This document shows, piece by piece, positions 8,210 to 16,308 of a stretch of 64,000 bases of DNA. Source of the stretch: JAHCHG01 sp965214585 (GTDB lineage: Bacteria; Acidobacteriota; Blastocatellia; Pyrinomonadales; Pyrinomonadaceae). Numbering within the stretch: the stretch's first letter is position 1; each line of letters starts with the position of its first letter. The stretch is from contig OZ243957.1 of NCBI GenBank assembly GCA_965214585.1, forward strand, positions 1,364,001 through 1,428,000, in the 5' to 3' direction. The notes under the pieces were generated by a model. The model saw nothing but the letters and a program-made list of their open reading frames with translations. It was not told where the DNA came from and ran no database searches. A program made the translations under genes and the position numbers.

Positions 8210-8896
8210 ATGAAAAGATTCGCTTTAATTTCAATACTTATCTCGTGCTTTTCTGCTTTTGCTTTTGCACAAGCAGAAACTTTACTGTGTCCTGAAATAA
8301 AAGTTACTGCGCCTTCGGGTGTAGTAATGTCGGGCGAGCCGATGAATTTTTCCATATCTGTCGGAGAAGAAAGCGAAAAACGCAATTACGAATATCAATG
8401 GTCTGTTGATGTCGGAGAAATAATCGCCGGGCAAGACACGAAAGCAATTCAAGTTGCAACGGAAGGCTTGGAAAATATAACTCTGACTGCAACCGTGACA
8501 ATCAAAGGTTTGCCGAAAACGTGCAATAATAAAGCGTCTGATACGGGCGTAGTATCTGCACCGATAGGTTGTGGAATGGCGGCGGATGAATACGGTAAAC
8601 TTCTGCTAATTGATGAATTTGCGAGATTTGATAATTTGTATATAACTCTGAATAATAATCCCGGATTTATGGTCTATATTTCGTTTGAAATAGCAAAGGA
8701 CGAGAAAATAAGTGATGTGGAAAAACGATTTTCAGAACTTTCCGCCTTTTTCAAGCGGCGCAAATATGATTCAAATCTGATTATTTATGATGTTTGTCGA
8801 AGTGATATAACTTCTACGATAATGCGGATTGTTCCGAATGGGGCGGAAATTCCCTATACTGAAAAATGTGAAAGGTTGAATGTTCGGTTAAATTAA
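8210..8896 (+). CDS. Secreted PKD/OmpA-like protein, tandem paralogue 2
   Basis: A 228-residue paralogue of the gene before it. It has the same signal-peptide end (FAFAQAE), the YEYQWSVDVGEIIAGQ block matching YRYTWSAVGGKIIAGQ, ARFDNLYITLNNNPGFMVYI matching the partner's repeat-like segment, and YDVCRSD near the end. Divergence is considerable, so the duplication is old. Its stop codon shares the palindromic TTAA at 8893-8896 with the convergent ABC ATPase gene. Role unknown; probably periplasmic or surface. Confidence 0.75.
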   Translation: MKRFALISILISCFSAFAFAQAETLLCPEIKVTAPSGVVMSGEPMNFSISVGEESEKRNYEYQWSVDVGEIIAGQDTKAIQVATEGLENITLTATVTIKGLPKTCNNKASDTGVVSAPIGCGMAADEYGKLLLIDEFARFDNLYITLNNNPGFMVYISFEIAKDEKISDVEKRFSELSAFFKRRKYDSNLIIYDVCRSDITSTIMRIVPNGAEIPYTEKCERLNVRLN

Positions 8897-9639
8897 AAGC
8901 TGACCGTTTCCAAATATTTCCGAACAAGCGGCAGATCGCTTTTTTGGAAATTTTCGGGCGTTTCGACTAATGCAAATCTGCCTTTATCCATCAGCGCGAT
9001 GCGCGTTCCTAATGTAAATGCTTCATTTAGATCGTGCGTTACAAAAACGGCGGTTTTTCCCAAGTTTTTTACCAAACGGGCGAACTCTTTTTGCAGATTT
9101 GTTCTCGTAATTGCGTCGAGTGCGCCGAAAGGTTCGTCTAAAAGAAGCAGATCGGGATTTGCGGCAAGCGCACGCGCAACGCCGACTCGCTGACGCTGAC
9201 CGCCGGAAAGTTCTTCGGGCAGGCGATTGGCGAATTTTTCAAAATTTAAGCCGACAATTTCGAGCAGTTCGGCAACCCGCGCCCGCGTTTTTTCCTTTTC
9301 CCAATTTTCCAATTCCGGCACAAGCGCGACATTTCGTTCAACCGTAAAATGCGGAAAAAGTCCGCCTTCCTGCAAAACGTAACCGATCTTTCGGCGCAGA
9401 TTTATTTTGTTCCAGACGGTTGTTTGCCTGCCTTCGACGAAAATTTTTCCGCTTGTCGGTTCGAGCAAACGGTTTATCAGTTTTAAGGTCGTCGTTTTTC
9501 CGCAGCCGGATTCGCCGAGAAGGACGAGAATTTCGCCGCTTGAAACTTTTAGATTCAAATCGTCTAAAACTTTTATTGCGCCGATTTTGTAATTTACATT
9601 TTGAAATTCGACGATTGTTTGGTTTTCCGCGTTTATCAT
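8893..9639 (-). CDS. ABC transporter ATP-binding protein, osmoprotectant (OpuCA/ProV) type
   Basis: A 248-residue ATPase with Walker A LLGESGCGKTTTL, a Q-loop (GYVLQEGGLFPH), signature LSGGQRQRVGVARAL, Walker B LLLLDEPFGALD and the switch histidine in VFVTHDLNEAF. The segment GGLFPHFTVERNVALVP and the sequence around it are most like OpuCA/ProV ATPases of glycine-betaine or carnitine uptake. The ATG at 9639 fits the family start; a GTG 42 bases upstream is possible. No permease or binding protein is next to it, so it is an orphan here and its partners must lie elsewhere. Confidence 0.85.
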   Translation of the reverse strand: MINAENQTIVEFQNVNYKIGAIKVLDDLNLKVSSGEILVLLGESGCGKTTTLKLINRLLEPTSGKIFVEGRQTTVWNKINLRRKIGYVLQEGGLFPHFTVERNVALVPELENWEKEKTRARVAELLEIVGLNFEKFANRLPEELSGGQRQRVGVARALAANPDLLLLDEPFGALDAITRTNLQKEFARLVKNLGKTAVFVTHDLNEAFTLGTRIALMDKGRFALVETPENFQKSDLPLVRKYLETVSF

Positions 9640-9761
9640 AAAATTATTCAAAAGATTAGCACAGGAAGAAATTTTTGCCACAGATGAACGCGGACGAATG
9701 CGAAAAATTTTTTTGATGAATAATTTTCCGAGATATGTTTTGTCCGCCGTTATTTTGTAAA

Positions 9762-10304
9762 ATGAAATTTATGCGAAAACCGACGAAAGAAGATTTGCGC
9801 GATGCGATAAACCGAACGACGGAAGATTTGATTGATTACAATTTAAAGGTTTTGTTTTGCGGCATAAATCCGGGAATTTATTCGGGCGCGACGGGACTTC
9901 ATTTTGCAAAACCGGGAAATCGTTTTTGGAAGGCTCTGCACGCGGGCGGATTTACAAACCGCGTTTTGCTTCCTTCCCAAGAAGACGAACTTTTAGAACT
10001 CGGCTACGGAATCACTTCATTTTGCAAACGCACAACGGCGCGGGCGGACGAACTTTCAAAACACGAAATAGTTGAAGGCGGAAAAGTTTTAGTCAGAAAA
10101 GTTAAAAAGTTTAAGCCCGAAAATCTGGCGGTTTTAGGACTCGGTGCGTATCGAATTGCATTTGACGAACCGAAAGCCGCCGTCGGTTTGCAAAACGGGA
10201 AAATCGGCAAAACAAAAGTCTGGCTCTTGCCGAATCTCAGCGGTTTGAACGCGCATTACCAATTAAAAGATTTCGGCAGACTTTTCGGCGAAATATTAAA
10301 ATAA
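9762..10304 (+). CDS. mug: G/U mismatch-specific DNA glycosylase Mug
   Basis: Removes uracil or thymine mispaired with guanine in DNA. It has the Mug core FCGINPGIYSGATGLHFAKP, then NRFWKALHAGGFT and LPNLSGLNAHYQ, all in family order. ATGs at 9762 and 9771 are both possible; neither has a clear ribosome site. The N-terminal 20-odd residues before the core are longer than in E. coli Mug. The gene is single. Confidence 0.9.
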   Translation: MKFMRKPTKEDLRDAINRTTEDLIDYNLKVLFCGINPGIYSGATGLHFAKPGNRFWKALHAGGFTNRVLLPSQEDELLELGYGITSFCKRTTARADELSKHEIVEGGKVLVRKVKKFKPENLAVLGLGAYRIAFDEPKAAVGLQNGKIGKTKVWLLPNLSGLNAHYQLKDFGRLFGEILK

Positions 10305-10331
10305 GCAGATGAATAAAAATAATCAAGTATA

Positions 10332-10397
10332 ATGCAGAAGCCCGCTACACTCGTAAGGGCGTAAAAAACACACTTACGCGCGTGCGTGTTTCTGCAT
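10332..10397. repeat. Short palindrome ATGCAGAA...TTCTGCAT
   Basis: Arms of about 25 bases, imperfect in the middle, running from ATGCAGAA (10332) to TTCTGCAT (10397), with an inner pair built on ACTCGTAAG / CTTACGCG. It resembles the 51819-51875 palindrome in carrying CGTGTTTC near one end. It lies after mug and may terminate its transcript, although no T-run follows. Confidence 0.5.
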
Positions 10398-10524
10398 TCG
10401 GATTATCTTTGAAAATATATTACGACCTGCTTAAATTAAAATTGTGTTGACTTAAACATCAAATTGTGTCAAAAAATCTTTGTGCTTTTGAATTTAGAAT
10501 ATCTTTTTAAGGCGGGTAAAAAAT

Positions 10525-11139
10525 ATGAAAATAATTACAAAATTTCTGCTTCTGACAATGCTCACGGTTATTGTTTCGTGCGCTAAAGTTGAAACAAATA
10601 ACGAGGCATCCGGCGACGGACAAAGTGCGGCGGATGAACTGGCGAATGAGAGAATTTCAAAGGAAAATGCGCCGCCGACAAGTGAAAACCCGGCAATAAG
10701 CGCGAACGAAAATTCGGCGAAATCTGCTGAAAATGTCAATCAAAATTCTCCGAATGAGTTGGTAGAAGAACTATATAAAACTCACGAAACCGAAAGTAAT
10801 CCTTTTTTTCAATTCCAGAATCGCGCTTTGGTTGACAGGTTTTTCGCCAAAAAACTCGGCGATATGATTTGGAAAGATGCCGTCGAATCAAAAGGCGAAG
10901 CAGGCGCGTTGGAATTTGATCCGCTTTATAACGCGCAGGACACGGAAATTTCCGATTTCGCCGTCGGAACGTCTGAAATTAACGGCGAAAAAGCGACAGT
11001 TCCCGTTACATTTAAAAATTTCGGCGAAGAGCAGACAATAAAATATCTGCTCGAAAAGGAAAATAATAATTGGAAAATTGCTGATATTGATTACGGCGAA
11101 TTTACTTTGACCAAAGTGTTTAACAAAAATTCCAAATAA
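10525..11139 (+). CDS. Lipoprotein with DUF3828-like domain
   Basis: 204 residues. The lipobox is VSCA with C19 as the lipidated residue. A low-complexity linker rich in N, E, S and A follows to about residue 70. The C-terminal domain (ELVEELYKTHE, then RFFAKKLGDMIWKDA, FDPLYNAQDTEISDF, VTFKNFGEEQTIKYLLEKE, NNWKIADIDYG) has the form of DUF3828 proteins, which share the NTF2-like type of fold. It is probably periplasmic-facing and membrane-anchored. Function unknown. Confidence 0.78.
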   Translation: MKIITKFLLLTMLTVIVSCAKVETNNEASGDGQSAADELANERISKENAPPTSENPAISANENSAKSAENVNQNSPNELVEELYKTHETESNPFFQFQNRALVDRFFAKKLGDMIWKDAVESKGEAGALEFDPLYNAQDTEISDFAVGTSEINGEKATVPVTFKNFGEEQTIKYLLEKENNNWKIADIDYGEFTLTKVFNKNSK

Positions 11140-11173
11140 ACGCGGGAACTCCGAAATTCGGTTGAATCTTCTA

Positions 11174-11356
11174 AGAAGCTGTTTGGTAATTGTATCGCAG
11201 GCTTCCAGCCGGCAGTCTTGGTGGCTTCCAGCCGCCAAATTTATCTGTTTTTTCCGAATGTTTGAGCAAATAACGCTCGAATTGGCGGCTGGAAGCCACC
11301 AAGACTGCCGGCAAGATGCCGGCGTTACGTTTTTTTTTGAGTTTCCAAACAGCTTC
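11174..11356 (+). mobile_element. MITE-like element, GAAGCTGTTTGG family, copy C
   Basis: 183 bases, same orientation as copies A and B. TA lies on both sides (11172-11173 and 11357-11358). The ends are AGAAGCTGTTTGG and CCAAACAGCTTC. Its right end is 3 bases from TGTTATAAT, an extended -10 box in front of the amidohydrolase gene, so part of that promoter region lies in the element. Confidence 0.85.
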
Positions 11357-11360
11357 TAAG

Positions 11361-11369
11361 TGTTATAAT
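11361..11369 (+). promoter_or_regulatory. Extended -10 box before the N-formylglutamate amidohydrolase gene
   Basis: TGTTATAAT (TG-N-TATAAT) lies 35 bases before the ATG, just outside MITE-like copy C. Any -35 would fall inside the element. AGGAG precedes the ATG (ACAGGAGAAAA). Confidence 0.55.
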
Positions 11370-11403
11370 CATTTACGGATAAATCACTAATTACAGGAGA
11401 AAA

Positions 11404-12216
11404 ATGGATAACTTGGCAGAAATTAAGGATAAAAATGTCATTTGGACAATGAAAAAAGGCGACAGTCCGCTGATTGCGACGGCGATTCACGACGGACACA
11501 ATTTGCGCGACGAAGTGTATGTCAATATGAAATTGAGCGTGCGAGATCGCTTGCGCGAAGAAGACCCATTTACAAGCAGTTGGGTTGATGTCGCCGACAC
11601 GCAGATTGTCGCGTTGCGCTCGCGTTTTGAGGTTGACTTAAACCGCCCGCGCGACAAGGCTGTTTACATAACGCCCGATGATTGTTGGGGTTTGGATGTT
11701 TGGAAGGAAAGACCTTCGGATGAAATCATCAAGCAGTCGCTTGCCCAATACGACGCATATTATTCAAATTTGGAAGAACTTCTGACCGAAACTCAAAAGA
11801 AATTCGGCAAATTCGTCGTTTTCGATATTCACAGCTACAATCACCGCCGCGACGGTGCGGATGCCGAACCGCAATCGCCGCAGAAAAACCCGGAAGTAAA
11901 TATCGGAACGGGAACGCTTGACCGCGAAAAATGGAGTCCGCTGATAAATCGTTTTATCGCGGATTTGCGCGAATTTGATTTTTTGGGGCGAAAATTAGAT
12001 GTGCGCGAAAATGTGAAATTCGAGGGCGGAAATCAAGTAAAATGGCTGCACGAAAATTTCGCCGATTCGGGATGCGGCTTGGCAATCGAGTTTAAGAAGT
12101 TTTGGATGGACGAATGGACGGGCGAAAAGGACGACGCAAAAGTTAAGGCGATTCACGACGCGCTGGCTTCGACGGTTTCGGGCGTTTTGGAAGAACTGGA
12201 AAAATTAAACAAATAA
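11404..12216 (+). CDS. N-formylglutamate amidohydrolase-family protein
   Basis: A 270-residue member of the FGase family, zinc-type hydrolases that cleave amide bonds such as that of N-formylglutamate. ATAIHDGHNLRDE, SRFEVDLNRPRDKAVYI, VVFDIHSYNHRRDG and NQVKWLHENF follow the family order, with histidines and acidic residues placed to bind metal and substrate. No histidine-degradation (hut) genes are nearby. Instead the next genes on the strand are a DUF1704 protein and an ATP-grasp ligase, so the natural substrate may not be N-formylglutamate. Confidence 0.85.
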   Translation: MDNLAEIKDKNVIWTMKKGDSPLIATAIHDGHNLRDEVYVNMKLSVRDRLREEDPFTSSWVDVADTQIVALRSRFEVDLNRPRDKAVYITPDDCWGLDVWKERPSDEIIKQSLAQYDAYYSNLEELLTETQKKFGKFVVFDIHSYNHRRDGADAEPQSPQKNPEVNIGTGTLDREKWSPLINRFIADLREFDFLGRKLDVRENVKFEGGNQVKWLHENFADSGCGLAIEFKKFWMDEWTGEKDDAKVKAIHDALASTVSGVLEELEKLNK

Positions 12217-12224
12217 CGAGTTAC

Positions 12225-12347
12225 GCAGTCGGCTAAAAAAAATAAATTTTTACAGGGATGAACGGGATAGACGGAGATTTCTTTCCTTTTTTATTTATTA
12301 TCCTATTTATCCTGTCTATCCCTGTAAAAATTTCTTCGGATTGCAGA
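12225..12347. repeat. Palindromic repeat, TTTACAGGGAT family, copy 2
   Basis: TTTTTACAGGGATGAACGGG at 12247 is answered by CCTGTCTATCCCTGTAAAAA ending at 12330, with weaker outer arms (CGCAGTC / GGATTGC). It fills the 146 bases between the amidohydrolase gene and the DUF1704 gene. It may weaken read-through between them. Confidence 0.65.
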
Positions 12348-12362
12348 AACTTTTGAGAAATA

Positions 12363-14264
12363 ATGAATCAAGCAAAAAAGGAAAAATCAGTCGAGTTTGC
12401 AAATCAGGAACTGATCGAGGAAATTACGCGGAAACTTTCCGAAGATGAGGGAATTCGCCGAAATTTTGCGGAAAACGGGCGAATAAATATTGATCGCCCG
12501 CTGCCTTTTTTGTGCGTTTACCGAAAACCGAACGGGCGCGAAGACGAAGGAACAGCGCATCTGATTTTGAGCGAGGCTTCATATTTGATTTGGTCGGGCG
12601 CGTCTGATTTGCAAGCGGATTTAAGCGAAATTGTCGGGAGCATTTCCAAAACTCTAGCCGACAAATTCGGCGCGTTTTTGATAATCGAAGTCTGGGCGGC
12701 AAATTCGGATGAGCGAGCCGATGAATTTACAACCGATTCAAAAGCGAAATTCCGCATTTTTACGGACAAGTCGGAAAAACTTCCTTCGACAACTGAAACT
12801 TTGAAAAATTCGCTCGAATCTCTGGACATTTCTTATTTTCAGAATGATGTTGAAATTGTTGCGGACGGCGCGGTTTCGCCGCCTGAAATGCCCGCGCTTC
12901 TTGATGAAAAAACGATTCGGCGTTTAAGCTGCTTGGTCATCGGTTTGGAGATTTCGCCGATTTATCGTGATCGGGAAAGCGAGGAAATTTACCTTTCGAT
13001 TCTGCGCGATTTGCGCCGGAAATTATCAGAGGCGTTGCAGCAGACGTTTTTTGAATTCGTTCACGTTCAAACGCCCGAACGTCCGAATCAGCCGCAGATG
13101 CTCGGACGGCGGATTGTCGTTGACGCGGTTTGGGCGGCGGACGCGGAACTTTCCCGTTTGAGCGATAAGTTTAACTATTTGCTGGCAGTTACGCCGGTTA
13201 ATTCAAATCAGGCATACAAAGAATTTAAGAAAACAAATTTTGAGAGCGAGCCGGTTTTTCATTACCGGCTTTTGACGATTGACCCGGAAGATTTGAAAAA
13301 AAAGCTTTATGCAATTTCTTTTGACGAGATCGAAGACCCGACGATGGCTTATCTTCTGCGCGACAAACGCATCGAACTCGACAGGCAGATTACCTTGCTC
13401 GAAGACCGCAATACCACCAGATTTTTATATGAAAGTTTGCAGCTTTTTCCGCCCGTCGAAGACGAATTGCTGAGTTTAGCCGAAGAAATTTTGAACGCGG
13501 AAAAACCTTCCGCAAATTCGGGCGAAAAATTAGGCGCGGAACAAGTGGCGGAAATTGCCAGACGAGAAGTCGAATATTACCGAAACCTTTATCCCGAAAT
13601 GACCGCAAAAGTCGAGATCAGAGAAGATACGCCGTCGGGTTTGATGGTTTCAAGCGGCAATCTGATGATCGGACATCGCACGGGAATTACGACGGCGCGA
13701 ATAAATGCCTTGATTCAACACGAAATCGGCACGCACTCGGTCACATATTTTAACGGACGCGCACAGCCTCTGAAATTGCTCTATTCCGGCTTGCCCGGTT
13801 ACGAACAATTGCAGGAAGGACTTGCCGTTTTCGCCGAATATCTCGTCGGCGGCTTGAGTTTCGGGCGTTTGCGAACGCTTGCCGCACGAGTCGTCGCGGT
13901 TCGCGGTTTGACGAACGGACATTCATTTGCAGAAGTTTTCAACCAGCTTCATCACCAATACAATTTCGGGGCGCGTTCGGCTTTTAACGTCACAATGCGC
14001 GTTTTTCGCGGCGGCGGTTTAACAAAAGACGCGGTTTATCTGCGCGGTTTGGTCGAAGTTTTAGAATATTTAGGAAACGGCGGCGACATCGAAACGCTGT
14101 TCGTCGGAAAAATGGGACCCGACCACGTTTCGATAATCCGCGAACTGCAATGGCGCGAAGTTCTGCGCCCCGCGCCGCTTGTGCCGCGTTTTATGACGTT
14201 TCCCGAAACTGCCGGGAGATTGGAAAAAGTGAAGGGAAAGATTACGGTGATGGATTTAATTTAG
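12363..14264 (+). CDS. QEGLA-motif protein (DUF1704), metallopeptidase-like
   Basis: A 633-residue protein. In its C-terminal third it carries HEIGTH (H453, E454, H458) followed by QEGLAVFAEYLVGG (Q484-A488), the two signatures of DUF1704, the family named flavohemoglobin expression-modulating QEGLA motif proteins. The related animal MATCAP protein is a zinc tyrosine carboxypeptidase that uses an HExxxH motif with a downstream glutamate, so a peptidase role is plausible. The N-terminal 330 residues are a family-typical region of unknown role. It is the second gene of the amidohydrolase / DUF1704 / ATP-grasp group. Confidence 0.85.
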   Translation: MNQAKKEKSVEFANQELIEEITRKLSEDEGIRRNFAENGRINIDRPLPFLCVYRKPNGREDEGTAHLILSEASYLIWSGASDLQADLSEIVGSISKTLADKFGAFLIIEVWAANSDERADEFTTDSKAKFRIFTDKSEKLPSTTETLKNSLESLDISYFQNDVEIVADGAVSPPEMPALLDEKTIRRLSCLVIGLEISPIYRDRESEEIYLSILRDLRRKLSEALQQTFFEFVHVQTPERPNQPQMLGRRIVVDAVWAADAELSRLSDKFNYLLAVTPVNSNQAYKEFKKTNFESEPVFHYRLLTIDPEDLKKKLYAISFDEIEDPTMAYLLRDKRIELDRQITLLEDRNTTRFLYESLQLFPPVEDELLSLAEEILNAEKPSANSGEKLGAEQVAEIARREVEYYRNLYPEMTAKVEIREDTPSGLMVSSGNLMIGHRTGITTARINALIQHEIGTHSVTYFNGRAQPLKLLYSGLPGYEQLQEGLAVFAEYLVGGLSFGRLRTLAARVVAVRGLTNGHSFAEVFNQLHHQYNFGARSAFNVTMRVFRGGGLTKDAVYLRGLVEVLEYLGNGGDIETLFVGKMGPDHVSIIRELQWREVLRPAPLVPRFMTFPETAGRLEKVKGKITVMDLI

Positions 14265-14283
14265 GAAATAAAGTTTTAAGTTA

Positions 14284-14420
14284 TACCAAGTTGCGTGAAT
14301 AAAGGCGGAAACCCGCGTGTCAACAAGGGTGCTGTTTGAAAACTTAAAAGTTGATATTAAAAACAGCACCCTCCATTACTGTCGGGTTTCCGCCTTTCCT
14401 TTTTTTCACGCAACTTGGTA
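14284..14420. repeat. 137-bp palindromic element, twin 1
   Basis: TACCAAGTTGCGTGAA at the left is perfectly answered at the right end, TTCACGCAACTTGGTA. Inside are GGCGGAAACCCG and CGGGTTTCCGCC with GGGTGCTGTTT / AAACAGCACC arms. An almost identical element of the same length lies at 14968-15104. The interior belongs to the GGCGGAAACCCG family, also seen at 38076 and 41011. Confidence 0.85.
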
Positions 14421-14471
14421 TTATACTGCTCCGAGTAAAAAGAGAGTCTTAGTTTTTTATCATAATGACGA

Positions 14472-14857
14472 ATGCGATTTTTAGTTGACGAATGCACCGG
14501 CTCGAAAGTCGCACAATGGCTGCGCGATGAAAAACACGAAGTTTTCTCTGTGTTTGATGAAGCGCGTGGAATGACCGACGATGAAGTATTGGCAAAGGCT
14601 CTTTCCGAAAATTGGATATTGATAACCAATGATAAAGATTTCGGCGAAATGGTTTTTCGGGAACGGCGGAAACTCACGGAGTTGTTTTTCTCAGATTGGA
14701 CGATGAGCGAAGTATAAACAAGATTGAAGTTTTGCGACGATTGTTAAATAATTACGCTGAAAAATTATCGAAAGAATTTGTCGTTGCAACGGAAACAAAG
14801 GTGCGTTTTGCCGGAACGCAAATTTGTCGGCAAACCCAATATCAAATGAGTCATTGA
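14472..14857 (+). pseudogene. Frameshifted DUF5615 PIN-like gene
   Basis: The first frame (14472-14717) gives FLVDECTGSKVAQWLRDE, SVFDEARGMTDDEVL and WILITNDKDFGEMVFRERRK, the N-terminal two thirds of a DUF5615 protein (PIN-like, Mut7-C related), then stray residues to a stop. From 14675 another frame reads HGVVFLRLDDERSINKIEV and RRLLNNYAEKLSKEFVVATE to a TGA at 14857, the expected C-terminal part. A one-base loss (or two-base gain) near 14670-14680 explains this. It could be a true mutation or a sequence error. The usual small antitoxin-like partner (DUF433 type) is not present upstream. Confidence 0.85.
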
Positions 14858-14967
14858 GCGAAAAACAAATTCTCTTCAAAATTCTGTCTTTTTAAGGCAG
14901 AATTGTGCGTAAACGGTTTTTGTCCTCCATTAATTTTCCAAAGAATTTATCTTCATTCTTCAACTAA

Positions 14968-15104
14968 TACCAAGTTGCGTGAAAAAGAGGAAAGGCGGAA
15001 ACCCGCGTGTCAACAAGGGTGCTGTTTGAAAACTTAAAAGCTGATATTAAAAACAGCACCCTCCATAACTGTCGGGTTTCCGCCTTCATTCACGCAACTT
15101 GGTA
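14968..15104. repeat. 137-bp palindromic element, twin 2
   Basis: Near-identical to 14284-14420, with the same TACCAAGTTGCGTGAA ends and the same length. With twin 1 it brackets the broken DUF5615 gene. It fills much of the gene-free stretch 14858-15165. Its right end is 24 bases from an extended -10 box serving the ATP-grasp gene. Confidence 0.85.
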
Positions 15105-15127
15105 TAATTACAAAAACAATTTAAACT

Positions 15128-15136
15128 TGCTATAAT
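15128..15136 (+). promoter_or_regulatory. Extended -10 box before the ATP-grasp gene
   Basis: TGCTATAAT (TG-N-TATAAT) lies 29 bases before the ATG. A weak -35-like TTACAA at 15108-15113 is spaced 17 bases from TATAAT and begins just after the 137-bp repeat. AGGG precedes the start codon. Confidence 0.55.
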
Positions 15137-15165
15137 CTTCAATATCTGAAAAGGGAAAAATAATT

Positions 15166-16230
15166 ATGAGAATAGGTTTTGTTATTAACAATTTTGAAAC
15201 GGAGCATCCGCGTTATACGACGACGCGAATCGCGCAGGCGGCGCGGGAAATAGGACACGAGGCGTGGACGATTCCGGTTGGAAATTTTGCCGCCGATACC
15301 GACGATCACATTTACGCCAGAGCCAGAATGACGAAGGGAAAAAAGCACAAAGACGGCGAAGCCTATATCAAGGATTTACTCGGTAAAAAGGCGCATAACG
15401 AGCGAATCAGAATCGCCGATCTGGATATTTTGATGCTCAGAAACGATCCGGCGGACGACGCGGACAGAACTTGGGCGCAGTCTGCCGGAATAGAATTCGG
15501 TCAGCTTGCTTTGCGGCACGGCGTGATCGTCTTGAATGATCCGAACACTTTGGCGGGCGCGTTGAACAAAATGTATTTTCAGCATTTTCCGCCCGAAGTT
15601 CGCCCGCGAACTCTGATCTCGCGCGATAAGACGGAAATTCAAAAATTTATCAAAGACGAAGGCGGCAGAGCGATCTTGAAACCGCTGCAAGGTTCGGGCG
15701 GTTCGGGAGTTTTTCTCGTCAAACCGGAAGAAAAAGCGAACATAGACCAGATGATCGAAGCGATCACGCGCGACGGTTACGTTATCGCGCAGGAATATCT
15801 CGAAGCCGCTAAAGACGGAGATACGAGAATGTTTGTGGTCAACGGCGAACCGCTTTTTGTTGACGGACATTTTGCCGCTTTTCGCAGAGTCAGCGGCACG
15901 GGTTCTGCCCGCAGCAATTTGAGTTCGGGCGGCAAGATCGCCAAAGCGAAAATTACCGACGAAATGCTTCACATCGTCGAAGTCGTGCGCCCGAAATTAG
16001 TTACCGACGGAATGTTTATGGTCGGTCTGGATATTGTCGGCGATAAACTGATGGAAATAAACGTGCTGAGTCCGGGCGGTTTGGGAAGTGCCAGAAATCT
16101 CGAAGACGACACGAAATTTGCCCACGCCATCGTCGGAAAACTAGAGCAGAAAGTCCGCTACCGCGACCACAGCCAGAACGACAATTACAAGCGCGGCAAA
16201 ATTGACAACAAAACTCTGGCGACTTTGTAA
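15166..16230 (+). CDS. ATP-grasp ligase, glutathione-synthase / RimK type
   Basis: A 354-residue ATP-grasp protein. RAILKPLQGSGGSGVFLV (about 166-183) is the ATP-binding loop, VIAQEYLEAAKDGDTRMFVV holds the E and R residues of the second half, and FMVGLDIVGDKLMEINVLSP provides the metal-binding E and N. GshB and RimK enzymes join an amino acid to a carboxylate through an acyl phosphate. The N-terminal domain (FVINNFETEHPRYTTTRIAQ) also fits glutathione-synthase-like proteins. With the amidohydrolase and DUF1704 gene upstream, it suggests synthesis or remodelling of a peptide-like product. Exact substrates are unknown. Confidence 0.82.
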   Translation: MRIGFVINNFETEHPRYTTTRIAQAAREIGHEAWTIPVGNFAADTDDHIYARARMTKGKKHKDGEAYIKDLLGKKAHNERIRIADLDILMLRNDPADDADRTWAQSAGIEFGQLALRHGVIVLNDPNTLAGALNKMYFQHFPPEVRPRTLISRDKTEIQKFIKDEGGRAILKPLQGSGGSGVFLVKPEEKANIDQMIEAITRDGYVIAQEYLEAAKDGDTRMFVVNGEPLFVDGHFAAFRRVSGTGSARSNLSSGGKIAKAKITDEMLHIVEVVRPKLVTDGMFMVGLDIVGDKLMEINVLSPGGLGSARNLEDDTKFAHAIVGKLEQKVRYRDHSQNDNYKRGKIDNKTLATL

Positions 16231-16308
16231 GCAACCGCGCGGAAATTGCTGCAATCGAATAAAGCGTTTAACACAAGCAATTTAAGAAAATATTTTTGGA
16301 GGCAGTAA

